From positions 1-20,974 of the forward strand of contig JBHJMP010000463.1 of assembly GCA_043381765.1 (NCBI GenBank): DNA of 20,974 nucleotides, written 5' to 3'. The stretch is from Collodictyon triciliatum (lineage: Eukaryota > CRuMs). Both the position numbers and the translations under genes were made by a program. Under the pieces are notes generated by a model that was not told the origin of the DNA, did not search any database, and saw nothing but the letters and a program-made list of their open reading frames with translations. Every line of letters starts with the position of its first letter. Position 1 is the first letter of the stretch. Shown piece after piece: positions 1 through 19,700 of this stretch.

Positions 1-98
1 AGTGAAAGAGTAAAAGAGTAAAAGAGTAAAAGAGTAAAAGAGTAAAAGAGTAAAAGAGTAAAAGAGTAAAAGAGTAAAAGAGTAAAAGAGTAAAAGAG
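1..98. repeat. 8-base tandem array (AGTAAAAG)n at the left edge
   Basis: About eleven or twelve near-perfect copies of the octamer AGTAAAAG run from the window edge, so the array probably continues to the left. It passes into irregular GA-rich sequence at about 98. No gene is supported inside it. Confidence 0.95.
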
Positions 99-390
99 AA
101 AAGGAGAGAAAGAAAGAAAGAGAGAAAGAGAGAAAGAGAGAAAAGATTAGAAGAAAAGAGAAAAAGAGAAAAGAGAAAAGAATTATGGATAAAAAGAGAA
201 AAAGGGAGAAGAATTGAAAAAAATGAAAAGAATTATGGAAAAAAGAAAAGAAGAAAAGAGAAAAAGAGAAAAAGGGAGAAGAATTGAAAAAAATGAAAAG
301 AATTATGGAAAAAAGAAAAGAAGAAAAGAGAAAAAGAGAAAAAGGGAATAAGGGAAAAGAGAAAAACAAAGAAAAAAAGAGAAAGGGAAA
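99..390. repeat. Purine-only tract with a 70-base tandem repeat
   Basis: This stretch is almost pure A and G on the plus strand. Within it a unit beginning AATTATGGAA recurs at 231 and 301, a period of 70 bases, with a partial and slightly different copy starting at 181. The Lys/Glu/Arg-rich frames through it are compositional and I do not call them genes. Confidence 0.85.
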
Positions 391-401
391 GGAGGGGCCA
401 G

Positions 402-561
402 CGAACCTACAAGAGACTTTTTCGATTATGATCACATTAAAGATGAGCTCTGCGACGATCAGCAGGCGTGTCATGACGGGCGTGTAGCGCGGATTCGTGA
501 GATAATCAGCGAAAAGAACGCCCAGTTGTCGCACACTCGAAGACATTCGTTCCGCTTCTGA
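402..561 (+). CDS. Probable terminal exon of an unidentified plus-strand gene
   Basis: Between the purine tract and 561 the base composition becomes balanced and one plus-strand frame (codons in register with GAC at 415) stays open to TGA at 559-561. It encodes about 52 residues, including DFFDYDHIKDEL and later RVARIREIISEKNAQLS, a mixed charged sequence that looks like real coding. A possible acceptor is CCAG at 398-401. The upstream sequence is purine-rich rather than pyrimidine-rich, which is unusual for an acceptor, and the frame is also open back to about 352. I do not recognise the family. If real, the gene enters from beyond the left edge and is convergent with the reductase gene, leaving about 480 bases between the two stops. 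Confidence 0.35.
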
Positions 562-1045
562 CTCGGCAGGCCGGCGATTCTTTCAGGCTTTGCTGGATTT
601 CCTTTGCAGCTCAAGAGTGAAAAAAGAAATAATGAAACCTTGCACGAACGAAAAGAAATATGAGGAGACTGAAAAGTTGTATATATAAAGAAAAGAAAAA
701 AAACGGGAAAGAAGAAGAAAAAAAAAAAACTCAGCCAGCAACGTATGCTCCAAGAAGCGCCGCAAAAAAGTGAAAATGAAAAGACTTTGCTTGAAGGATA
801 CGCACGTTTTCATACCATTTTTGGAATGATTACGCCAATCGCGAAACGACCGAAACCAAACCAAATCAAAGGTGGCTCATAGTAAAATAATCAACAAAAT
901 GAATCATATTTCCATATATATGTATTCAATATTTCATGCAAAAAATAAGATAAAAAGGAAAAGAACCCAATTCATGCACCAGATTGATGCACTTTTTCTG
1001 CTTTTAAGAAGATGCAATGGCATACGTGTGTGCATATCCAATCTT
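562..1045. other. Convergent intergenic region, no gene seen
   Basis: This lies between the stop of the putative plus-strand exon and the stop of the reductase gene. It is AT-rich with A runs near 708-729. The open frames are hydrophobic or low-complexity translations of A/T runs and show no family motif. It presumably holds both 3' untranslated regions; I could not pick out a convincing polyadenylation signal. Confidence 0.6.
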
Positions 1046-1210
1046 TTATGATGTCGAAGCAAGTGTCCCACAGAGAACCGCATCACAGCCAAAATGGCTC
1101 CACCGTGCGTTTGTGATTCGCTGCATTTGAAGGTAATATTTGCTTGTATCATTCAATTCATTCTTGTGCATTCGAAGCCATGTGGCTTTGCGTGATTCGG
1201 ATGCGTTGTC

Positions 1211-1273
<63 letters not shown>

Positions 1274-2811
1274 TTGAATTGTGAATTGTGAATGCATAGA
1301 GTAAATATAAATACAAACATGTGTGAGAGAAAGTTGGGAAGAAAAGACTCGATGGCCACCAACCTGATGCAATCAATCGATACGATGAATAGGTATCAGG
1401 AGAAGAAAAAAATAGGAGGGAAAAAGGAAAAAAAGTTCAAAATAATTCGATATTACGATACATAAATGAAATGAAATCAGAACGATTATAGCGTAATATT
1501 TAATCAGAATTATATCAAATCAACCAGTTGTGGACTGATTGTGATGACGACTTGATCAACAATATCTGCATATTCTGATATCAGAACCTCCAAAACGGAT
1601 GCACCGCCCTCAATCATCACACTCGAAATAGACTCTGGTAAACTTTCTGCGGTGTGTGATTAATACTGAATATTGCGCACATGCTGAATAGTGAATGCAT
1701 TTTGCCTTCGTCTGAAATACATTGATGAATAAGTGGAGTATAGATGTATAAGGTTTGATCTTAAAAAAAGAATACATCATTTGCATATTCGTCATATATT
1801 CATGTCCTTTTCCTATGAAAAAAAAAAAGAAATCATCAGCAAATACCGATAGCGTGTTTCAGATTTATGAGTCTCTTTTCAGAACAGAGCGGTATTAATT
1901 TCGCTCCGGCTTCAATCAAAGCCTCTTTCTTTGCCTCGATACCACCAACAAATTCGTTCTCATCTTAATCAGAAAAGATGAAAGTCAGATGGTACAAATC
2001 AAAAATACTATCCCTGCGGTCTCATGTGCTGTAGATAAACTTCTTTTTTATACTATTATTTTTGATAACATAAGCATACGAAGATAAACAGAATATTTTC
2101 TCTCACGATATATTATCATAGGTCTTCGGCATCGTGGGTCAGTAAAAAGCTTTCTATCGAGGGGCGTTTCAAGTCTCGCGTCCAAAATGACAGGCTGCGG
2201 ATTATCACCTAAATTCAAGGATGCTGATCAAACGATTGAAGGCGTATTGATGATTCTTTTGCGACTTGTAATAAATTTGTAGTGAATGGATTGAAATGAA
2301 GTTTCTCATCAAATGAATTATACCTTAAAAGATAACGAAGCAAAACAAAACAAAAAAAGAAAGAAAGACGCAATCATTCGTTCGTAAACCTTCTACGAAT
2401 CGGACATTCAATGAAGGGTTGTCTACCACAACAGTGTTCTTTCCTACCATTATGGCATCATGGCAACTTTGTTTTGTATGAATAATGAAGAGAAGAGGAA
2501 ATTGAAAATGAGCTTCATCCGAATTATGATTCCACGATACATAATTGAATGATATCACTTCGAGTCAAGCCCTTGCAAACGTGCATACCTCCTTAATGAA
2601 TGTGTCATCTTCATCGACTCTTCGCAACTGAGAACCAGTTGAGTTCCTTGATGGGGTATATAAGTCAATTACAATCGGCCTGGAGCAAATCACGAGAAAA
2701 ATAAAATAAAATCGCAAGATGGGAAAATTCTTTTGTTGGTAGAAACATATATTTTATTTGGATGATTTCGATATTTGTTTTGTTCGTAGGGATTGTAACC
2801 AACAACAACGG

Positions 2812-2842
<31 letters not shown>

Positions 2843-3518
2843 GATAATGATAATGATAATGATAATGATAATGATAATGATAATGATAATGATAATGATA
2901 ATGATAATGATNNNNNNNNNNNNNNNNNNNNNNNNNNNNNNNNNNNNNNNNNNNNNNNNNNNNNNNNNNNNNNNNNNNNNNNNNNNNNNNNNNNNNNNNN
3001 NNNNNNNNNNNATGATAATGATAATGATAATGATAATGATAATGATAATGATAATGATAATGATAATGATAATGATAATGATAATGATAATGATAATGAT
3101 AATGATAATGATAATGATAATGATAATGATAATATAAAACCTTTTTTTCCAGTGATAGACCCGTCCAAGCTCTGTGCGTACGTTACTGTGACATAGGGCC
3201 TTTTCTGTGTCTGCCGGAACGATTCGCAACGCTCTTTGAACCTAAGGTATGGTCAAAAATATTCTTGGCGCGCTTGAGCTGGCTCCTCCCAAGTATATAC
3301 GCAATATTTTTTTTCCAAAACAAAGAAAAAGACAAAGAAAAATACAAAAAGAAAACAAAAACAAAAAAAAATACAAAAACAAAAACAAAAACAAAAACAA
3401 AAACAAAAACAAAAACAAAAACAAAAAAGAAAAAAATAAGTTTTGAATAAGCGACCGACTTTCTCGCACCGCCTGCGAAGTCACCACCGATGCGACTCAG
3501 TGCCTCGTCTGCGGACAT
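1046..3518 (-). CDS. RIB7: Riboflavin-pathway reductase, RIB7 / RibD C-terminal domain family (9 exons)
   Basis: The predicted enzyme is a 251-residue NAD(P)H-dependent reductase of the RIB7/RibD-C family. Family members reduce the ribose of the 5'-phosphorylated diaminopyrimidine intermediate of riboflavin synthesis. Exons (minus strand): 3460-3518, 3141-3241, 2589-2646, 2390-2466, 2107-2208, 1847-1963, 1525-1646, 1319-1363, 1046-1120. Their sum is 756 bases, and phases match at every junction. Family marks seen: RPYVTVTYAQSLDGSI (residues 34-49), HDAIMVGKNTV (75-85), DNPSL (88-92), NPQPVILD (101-108), VMIEGGASV (181-189), ITISPQLVGG (206-215) and a C-terminal FGCDAVLCG (238-245). The length suits the stand-alone fungal/archaeal enzyme; no deaminase domain is attached. 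The start at 3518 (MSADEAL) is my choice; an in-frame ATG at 3545 would add nine residues. Introns carry large simple repeats, including one assembly gap. The stop is TAA. Confidence 0.93.
1211..1274. repeat. (TTTC)n tetranucleotide array in the last reductase intron
   Basis: About sixteen TTTC units on the plus strand (GAAA on the coding strand) fill the middle of intron 8 of the reductase gene, between exons 1319-1363 and 1046-1120. The Lys/Glu repeat frames across it are not coding. Confidence 0.95.
2815..3133. repeat. (GATAAT)n hexanucleotide array in a reductase intron
   Basis: Perfect AATGAT/GATAAT units flank an assembly gap on both sides. The array sits in the intron between exons 3141-3241 and 2589-2646 of the reductase gene and stops only a few bases before the donor at 3140. 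The real length is unknown because of the gap. Confidence 0.95.
2912..3011. other. Assembly gap, 100 N
   Basis: Exactly 100 N, a conventional placeholder, placed inside the GATAAT array. The size should not be taken as measured. It lies in an intron, so the coding model is not affected. Confidence 0.98.
3374..3428. repeat. (ACAAAA)n hexanucleotide array in the first reductase intron
   Basis: About nine ACAAAA units (TTTTGT on the coding strand) lie in intron 1 of the reductase gene, within a broader A-rich stretch from about 3311 to 3437. On the coding strand this reads as a long pyrimidine/G tract just after the donor at 3459. Confidence 0.9.
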
Positions 3519-3691
3519 CCTCACAACCGTTTTCCTGCCCCGCATAAAACAACAACAACACGAACCGGACAGAAAATAAACAACACGCAAACAAAAAGAC
3601 TCAGCACAGTTTGTTGTTCCACCACATTTCACACAAGCTTCTTTTTTACTCGTTCGTGTTTATGCTTTCAGAAAGAAAGGTTGAAGCAAAG

Positions 3692-3752
3692 AACACGCCA
3701 AACTGATTGTTTGATAGGGATTGTTTGATAGGGATTGTTCGACACGCCAAAA
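3692..3752. repeat. 15-base tandem repeat flanked by short direct repeats
   Basis: Two perfect copies of GATTGTTTGATAGGG, followed by a diverged third copy beginning GATTGTTCG, are bracketed by direct repeats of ACACGCCAAA at about 3694 and 3742. The block lies in the short interval between the transporter stop (3798) and the reductase start (3518). That makes it either transporter 3' untranslated sequence or reductase upstream sequence. No function can be assigned from sequence. Confidence 0.75.
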
Positions 3753-3797
3753 GAATAGATGAGGAGGCGAAACCAGAGACGGCAGGAATGCGCCGAC

Positions 3798-13610
<9,813 letters not shown>

Positions 13611-14154
13611 ATCGATCTGCGATGTTCTTGACCAACCGAACAAATGAATAATACGATATTTTATTAGCTGGTTTTTTTTGTTTCTTTTGCTTTGTGTATT
13701 TGGTTTTTGTTTTGTTTTTTGTTTTGTTTTTTGTTTTGTTTTTTGTTTTGTTTTTTGAGCCTTTATCCGCCACACGTGTGGAACAATATATACGGGCAGT
13801 GGGACTCGGTCATCAGATGTCCCTTGGCTTTTGCGTACTTTTTCTCTGCTTTGATTGGACAAGACTTGGGAAAAAGGAGAAGAGAGGGAAGAAGGGACAT
13901 ATGAACCACAGGGGAAAAGGGGAGACAGGCGCTAGTGTGCCGCTATGCCATAACGCATATATGGAACATTCCATAGCAGGAATGGAAAGAGGTATCTTAC
14001 GGTACATATGATACGATGCTTTTCATTTCCTGTTTTGGGGGTGCATATCCGCGGGATATGTCAAAAGTCACTCTTCTGGCAGTTTTTGCGGGCGCTGTGC
14101 GACGTGCCCCTCCCAAAAGATTCAAAATGAGCCAGCATGTGAAGATGTTGCGTA
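13611..14154. other. Intergenic region between helicase end and transporter start
   Basis: About 540 bases separate the last helicase codon (14155) from the transporter ATG (13610), both on the minus strand, so this must hold the helicase 3' end and the transporter promoter. It contains the TTTTG-rich repeat block and otherwise balanced-composition sequence with short open frames on both strands that show no family motif. I could not identify a TATA box or other element with confidence. Confidence 0.6.
13695..13757. repeat. TTTTG/TTTTTTG array upstream of the transporter start
   Basis: Alternating GTTTTG and GTTTTTTG units recur with a 13-base period (about four copies), 85 to 147 bases upstream of the transporter start codon. 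On the coding strand this is an A-rich tract with CAAAA units, in the probable 5' untranslated or core promoter region. It creates a spurious Lys/Gln frame in register with the transporter start. Confidence 0.85.
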
Positions 14155-16349
14155 CTACAAGAGGTTTGGATTTCGCTGGCAGCGATTATTTTTCAAGACT
14201 AGATGCTCGCATGATTCTGCCACAACCAACTTCGCGTTAAAATCATACCCAAACACGATGCAGCCATCGCCGGTGGGATTAAAGAAAATACTCTGGGGAG
14301 TGATGACCGAATCAACTGCGGTTCTGCACTTCGCTTTTGAAGAGATTTGTGTAGGCGAGTATTTTTGCAGTTCATCCCAACTCCAATTCAGCGCATACAA
14401 AGAGACTTTGTCAGTGATTCCGACAATTTGGTGACCCTCATTGCAGGGAGGCCGGAGCTGCAAACTTGAATTAAGCACGCAGAGCCTTTTGAGTTGAATT
14501 GTCGGCATCTCAAGGTCGTTAAAGTTCACATATCCCTCGATTTTTTCCTACAGGACTTGCGCTGGGTGTTGATGAAACGTGAAGTGGCTCAAGCTGCAAG
14601 AGCCGTCAGCAGGTATACAGGGGAGTAATCTTTCTGCGGGAATAACCCTCTTGTTGAATGATTCTATCGTCTCTTCGTCCTTCTTCTTGGAAACGATGAG
14701 AGGAATAAGGGAAACTGGTTCGTGCGGGGATTCCGAGTAGTGATATATCACTGATTTCAACTCTTCTACTATTTGATTTAGGTAGGTAATGCTCTCCGTC
14801 CTGGAATAATCTTTCTTTTTATGATGAACAGACAAGTCAATCGCGAGAACAAGTATCCTGGAGTGGACATAGTAAATCTTGTGAAATTTATCCCTCCATT
14901 TTAAGAGAGTAGCTTTTTTAATCCCCTATGCAGAAAGCTGCTGCGCAAGGGGGATGGCTCCGGATATCGCACGCAGAGGCGATATCAAGACATTGCTCAC
15001 ATCCTCTGCGTGGTTGTTGTGTATAATCAAAACTTAAAGTCGGTTCACTAGGTGGGTACATCTCTATCACAAACGAGATTTCATCACCGACATTTTCCAC
15101 ATGCAAGTCTTGCGTGCTATGGCTAAAACAGTGTGTTGGTGCTAGATCCTGAGCCTTGAGTGAAAAGGGCACCTTGTCCCTTTCAACGATGAGGAATTCG
15201 ACTTGTGGTATGCCCTTATGTGTAGGTACAATTCGCTTCCAGAATAAATGATTTGCCACAACAGGTGCAGCTTCTTTAGATTGAACATATGCATGTCTTA
15301 TTTTTGTGAATATGGTGCGCATTGATATTGTTAGATGAACCGAATCATCTGAAATCATGTGAAAAGTAGTATTCCTGTACTCATTTATGTAATCCAAAAC
15401 CTCTAGTGTCACAACATACGGTGAAAAGTCAATTTTTTTGGAGCGCAATCAAAGTCCCATAACCACACTATTGTCGGTGTTTGTCAGTACATACGATTCA
15501 GATAAATTATCATGAAGCAAAAGAGATATGGCCCCATAATCGGGTTCATTAATGTTGTCCAGGAAGCTATAGCCTCCGTATTGCCGTTCCCTACAATAAG
15601 AGAACACGAAACGCCAATTTTAGGTCGAATATCTTTGTTGTCAGTGCGTAAATGGATGATAGACTGTCGTTCCATGTTCAGTTTTTTTATCCTACATATA
15701 TCGGACTCCATAATATTGTTGCATGAGACATAGTCGCTGGTCCTAAATTCATTCATCCTTGACAACTCTGCTCTAGGTACGGTTTGACTATAGAATATGA
15801 TTTTAAGTGCGCTGGTGGATCAAATATGAGACTCCCTGACCTGTCTATTAGTTGCAATATGAATTTTTTGTCAAAAGAAAGGTCATCCGCGATTGGACTT
15901 TCTCGGCCAGCCTCATAAATTGATACATGACTTTTCCTGAAGCAAATAACATAATCCCTATCGCGAGCTAGGATGGTTTCTGGTCCAACTATAGTAGATA
16001 TGATGCCGGATACGATCTCTTTTCCAAGATGCAAGTGTTCTTCCCACGAAGAAAAATAGCGTAATAACTGTCTATTCCTGAGTCACTCAGCTTCTTTAAA
16101 TATGATTCCTCAACCCCACAAATAGACCAATGGACGAATGGTCCACAAAAGATGCTAACAAAATGTGTTTGAGAATGTCATAGTCACTGCTAAAGATATG
16201 TGTCGACAGAGGTGCGATACTGGTGTACCAGAAGCAGAGGGTTTGACTGTTCCTTGAAAATCTTGCAAATGATTTAATATAAATTCTCTTTCATTCAGTG
16301 AAACGTAGCATTTTACATAATCCATCACATGGGGAATCATGTCAAGTAT
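14155..16349 (-). pseudogene. Broken last exon of the helicase gene: end of HA2 region plus long C-terminal extension
   Basis: One long unspliced coding-like stretch of about 730 codons on the minus strand continues the helicase gene. Its first part keeps the spacing expected after the HA2 domain (a CYVSLNEREF segment, then DYDILKHILLASF, then FCGPFVHWSI). The remaining roughly 600 codons are an extension I do not recognise. The frame is interrupted about seven times, each time recoverable as one lost base, near 16257-16260, 16147-16150, 16052-16056, about 15783, 15618-15621, 14949-14953 and 14899-14906. Two in-frame stops, TGA at 15449-15451 and TAG at 14548-14550, add to this. The final stop is TAG at 14155-14157. 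Absence of introns here contrasts with the rest of the gene but is possible for a natural large last exon. It could instead be a separate decayed gene; the matched OB-like start makes continuity with the helicase more likely. Confidence 0.7.
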
Positions 16350-16401
16350 CTAGACGTTTCATTTGTTGAGTTAGTGAAGAATAAAAATACTATATTCGAT
16401 T

Positions 16402-16722
16402 TTTCTTTTTTTCTTTTTCTTTTTCTTTTTCTTTTTCTTTTTCTTTTTCTTTTTCTTTTTCTTTTTCTTTTTCTTTTTCTTTTTCTTTTTCTTTTTCTTT
16501 TTCTTTTTCTTTTTCTTTTTCTTTTTCNNNNNNNNNNNNNNNNNNNNNNNNNNNNNNNNNNNNNNNNNNNNNNNNNNNNNNNNNNNNNNNNNNNNNNNNN
16601 NNNNNNNNNNNNNNNNNNNNNNNNNNNTTTTTCTTTTTCTTTTTCTTTTTCTTTTTCTTTTTCTTTTTCTTTTTCTTTTTCTTTTTCTTTTTCTTTTTCT
16701 TTTTCTTTTTCTTTTTCTTTTT
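16402..16722. repeat. (TTTTTC)n hexanucleotide array in a helicase intron
   Basis: Perfect TTTTTC units run up to and out of an assembly gap. The array lies in the intron between helicase exons 16786-16890 and 14155-16349. Phe/Leu, Ser/Phe and Lys/Glu/Arg repeat frames through it are artefacts. Confidence 0.95.
16528..16627. other. Assembly gap, 100 N
   Basis: Exactly 100 N inside the TTTTTC array, so it is a placeholder size in an intron. It has the same design as the gap at 2912-3011. Confidence 0.98.
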
Positions 16723-16785
16723 TTATATTTCTGCAATCTACTCTTGAAGGATTCATAAATATGTAGGATATGGTATTACTTAGAC

Positions 16786-19700
16786 AATAATTCGACGTAT
16801 TCTCAAAGGGGATGAATCGGCTTTTTGATAAAAAAAATCCTTGGTGCGATGGTTGAAGTAATCAATTAATAGATTTCTGGACGAGGTTGGCTGGCTTAAA
16901 AAAAAGTGAGTTAAATAACTGAGCCAAAAAAAACCAGGCAATTTATACAAATATCAAAATTGAATTGGAAAACTTGTTTTTAACTAATAAAGAATAGTCT
17001 TGCCTGTACTGATGTTCATCATAAAAAATCCTATTACAGAAATTTTTCTTTAGTGTTTCAACGAAGGCAAAATAATTTTTGGTAAGCACCTCATGGTCAT
17101 TGTTAAAAAGGTCTGCCACAGAAAGTATTCCGCCGAGCGATATCCCGCCAGGAACCACTCTTGTTTTAGGTATAAAGTGATTTTAAAAGAAAAATGGGAA
17201 AAGAAAAAGAGAGTTTTGAAACTGAAGTTGAAAAAGAAAAGAAAAAATGAAATAAAACAGCCAGCATGCCAGGGAAAATGTGGATAATTATTTGTGTAAA
17301 TTTTACGAAGTTGGGCTAATTCTAATTGACAGAAATTTGTAAAGATTAAGTACAACTGGCTGGTGGATAAGATAAAGCTGTAAATTACCTCATGGCGATG
17401 CTGTAAATGATTTACTTTGTCAGTTGGATATCAACAGGCAGTTTCACGCACAAATGTCCGTATTTTGTCAGCTATTTCATGAAAATAAAATGTTAGACAT
17501 TGAATGAACTTAAAAAAGATTTCATGAAAGATTATAGCTGTTTATTCCCATTTACTCGAAAGTCGCGTCTGAAACCAGATATTGCCCCTTTTTTTTTTAT
17601 GAGGGAGGAAACGACAGCATCTATTTGGCTATTTGAGGGTTCTAATATTAATTCAGATAATATTTCATCAAAATCCCCGTATTAGGACATTTTCGATTTA
17701 ATGCGTAATAGTAGCAGCTCAATATCAATCCTGTAGTAAGATTTTGTAAGCAATAGCAAGGTGCAGTATACTAAACTCCCAAATAACCCGTTTACACTTA
17801 ATTAAATGATACTTGATATTTCTACTCTTAGTTGTTTTTTTTTAAAAAAAAAAAAACAACTGTTTCATACCTTTCAATTTCTGATTTTCCATATGGTCTG
17901 AATACTTCTTTCATCCACCATCTAGGGAAAACATCAATAGTGATTCCTGTGTGTGTTCTTCCTACTCGAACACTTCTCTGTCTGCACGATACCAAGGAGC
18001 ACCATGTAGTCTCAAACCTGGCCAATTCGTAAATATCGTCATACCTTATAAGTTATCTGGGAAAATCAGGGAATATATCATCTTGTAACCTTTTTTAATA
18101 GTCTTCTCGATTTTTGAAAGATACATCTATTATATGATATCAATATATTCTTCTCGTCAAATCAAATCGAGAAAATGAAACCGAATTTCTTTAGTTTATC
18201 CATCGTTGATGACAAATGAAACGCTTGGTATTGTAATACTGCTTTCGGCAATGTTTGTCGTTAGTACTGACTTCAAATGCTCAGAAGGAGGTGTCTATAT
18301 TATATTAAATCAGATTTTCTGAAATCGCATGAAAATAATAAAATAAGAATGTTATTTTAAGGTAAAAAAGAATAGCTAAGCGAACTTATGATAGAGGACA
18401 TTTTTAAGATGATGATACAAAGTATGCTTATTATATTAATATTTAGAAAAGCATTAAAAAAAAAAAAGAGCTCATTTGTGCATTTGGTCCTTGTAATATT
18501 CATTTTGTAAACGTGTAAATTATCAAAAGTGCCTATTTTGATCATCTTGCGAAGAAAACGAGTGAATCATTATGAAAGATACAGGGACGGGTATTTCTTG
18601 TAACCTTTGCTTAATCTACCCATAAACTTCATCGATTTGATTCAGCCCAGGTGGGAATTTGAGTACACAAGAATCTGGCATGCATACTGTTTTCTGTACG
18701 AAGGTTAATTATGAGATGATTCCAGGTACAGTAGGTGATTATAAGGAATACATGAAATAGTAGGTATTTATTATATTCTAAAAAGATAAAAACACAAACT
18801 CGAGTTGATCATTTAACTAGATTTTCAATATTTATACCAAGTTTGTTGATCTGAAATAGTCCTCACGATTAACTGATATATTAGCTCCTTTTTGGATTTC
18901 AAGTATTGATTTTTATTTACAAAGTAACTTCGACCATGCCTTTCTAATGAGAATTGAAATCGCTATATAATATAGGATAGATGAGTTTTTTGCTATTTTC
19001 TTCCTTTTTTTAAGATTTTTTTTATTCTTCCTTTCAACTTTTGTGCAGGACCGAGGGGGTTCCTTTTTTTAAGATATTTCCTATTCCTGTTGTGTTTTTA
19101 GTCCAGGGAATTAATAAATACTTATGATGGAATAGTATATGATTGATTTTTTGAACATGCGCCTCGGAAATATGGCACATATCGAGGTAACATTGGTATC
19201 GCTCCTTTTTTTTGTGAAAGAAAATACCCATGTTGCAAGTTCATCCAGAGTCAAATCATAAACAGGATGTCTCTTCGAACCAATTATCAATGGCTGACTG
19301 ACAGTTAAGTCAACTCCAGAAAAGTACCTGGTTACAGATGAAATATTCATAAGTGATAAATTGGTAAAAGAGGCATTCAAACAAGTATGCTGGATGCATT
19401 CAACATAAGAACAAACCCACTTCATATCCTACATGAGCGAGTGATGAAGCGGCAAACATTTTATTTGTATTATTCCTTTCAATTTGTACGATGAAGTGGT
19501 GTACTTTTAATGTAAATAATAATCCAAAGTAGCCGACATCACTAATAGTTTAACATGAGGAAACCTAATTATGTATGATTTTTAACTTCCGATGATAATA
19601 AGTCGATAGACCATAATAGTTCACATTTCGTTCAAAAGACATAGATGTGCGAACTTTTTTGCGACTTTGGAGGTGACAAGAAGAAGCAAATCAATATCGA

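Noticed and set aside
1-98. CRISPR-like regular repeats
   Set aside because: The units are contiguous with no spacers, and this is a eukaryotic locus.
583-864. A hydrophobic minus-strand open frame
   Set aside because: It is driven by Phe-rich translation of A runs, with no start context, homology cue or splice support.
2665-3229. Long frames of Ser-Leu, Ile, Asn-Asp and Met-Ile repeats on both strands
   Set aside because: They are translations of the GATAAT array and run through 100 N; the surrounding reductase exons show this is intron.
14016-14240. Plus-strand frame with balanced residues beyond the helicase end
   Set aside because: It is short, overlaps the helicase 3' end on the other strand, and shows no recognisable motif.
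16329-16766. Phe/Leu and Lys/Glu/Arg repeat proteins
   Set aside because: They are translations of the TTTTTC array and its gap, all frames equally open, no family features.
17400-17414. 15-base introns (also 18604-18618) that would remove two of the in-frame stops
   Set aside because: Both have GT..AG ends and a length divisible by three, but the shortest transporter intron is 80 bases. At the 17400 site the uninterrupted reading also fits the expected HA2 spacing better.
14155-18686. Reassigned stop codons as the reason for in-frame TAA, TAG and TGA
   Set aside because: All three stops occur in the helicase, none in about 5 kb of coding sequence in the two neighbours, which themselves end with TGA and TAA.
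19131-19221. A possible extra helicase exon (with CHISEAHVQKI) between motifs III and IV
   Set aside because: An exon is expected here, but no pair of splice sites gives consistent phases and the residues are not diagnostic; left out of the model.
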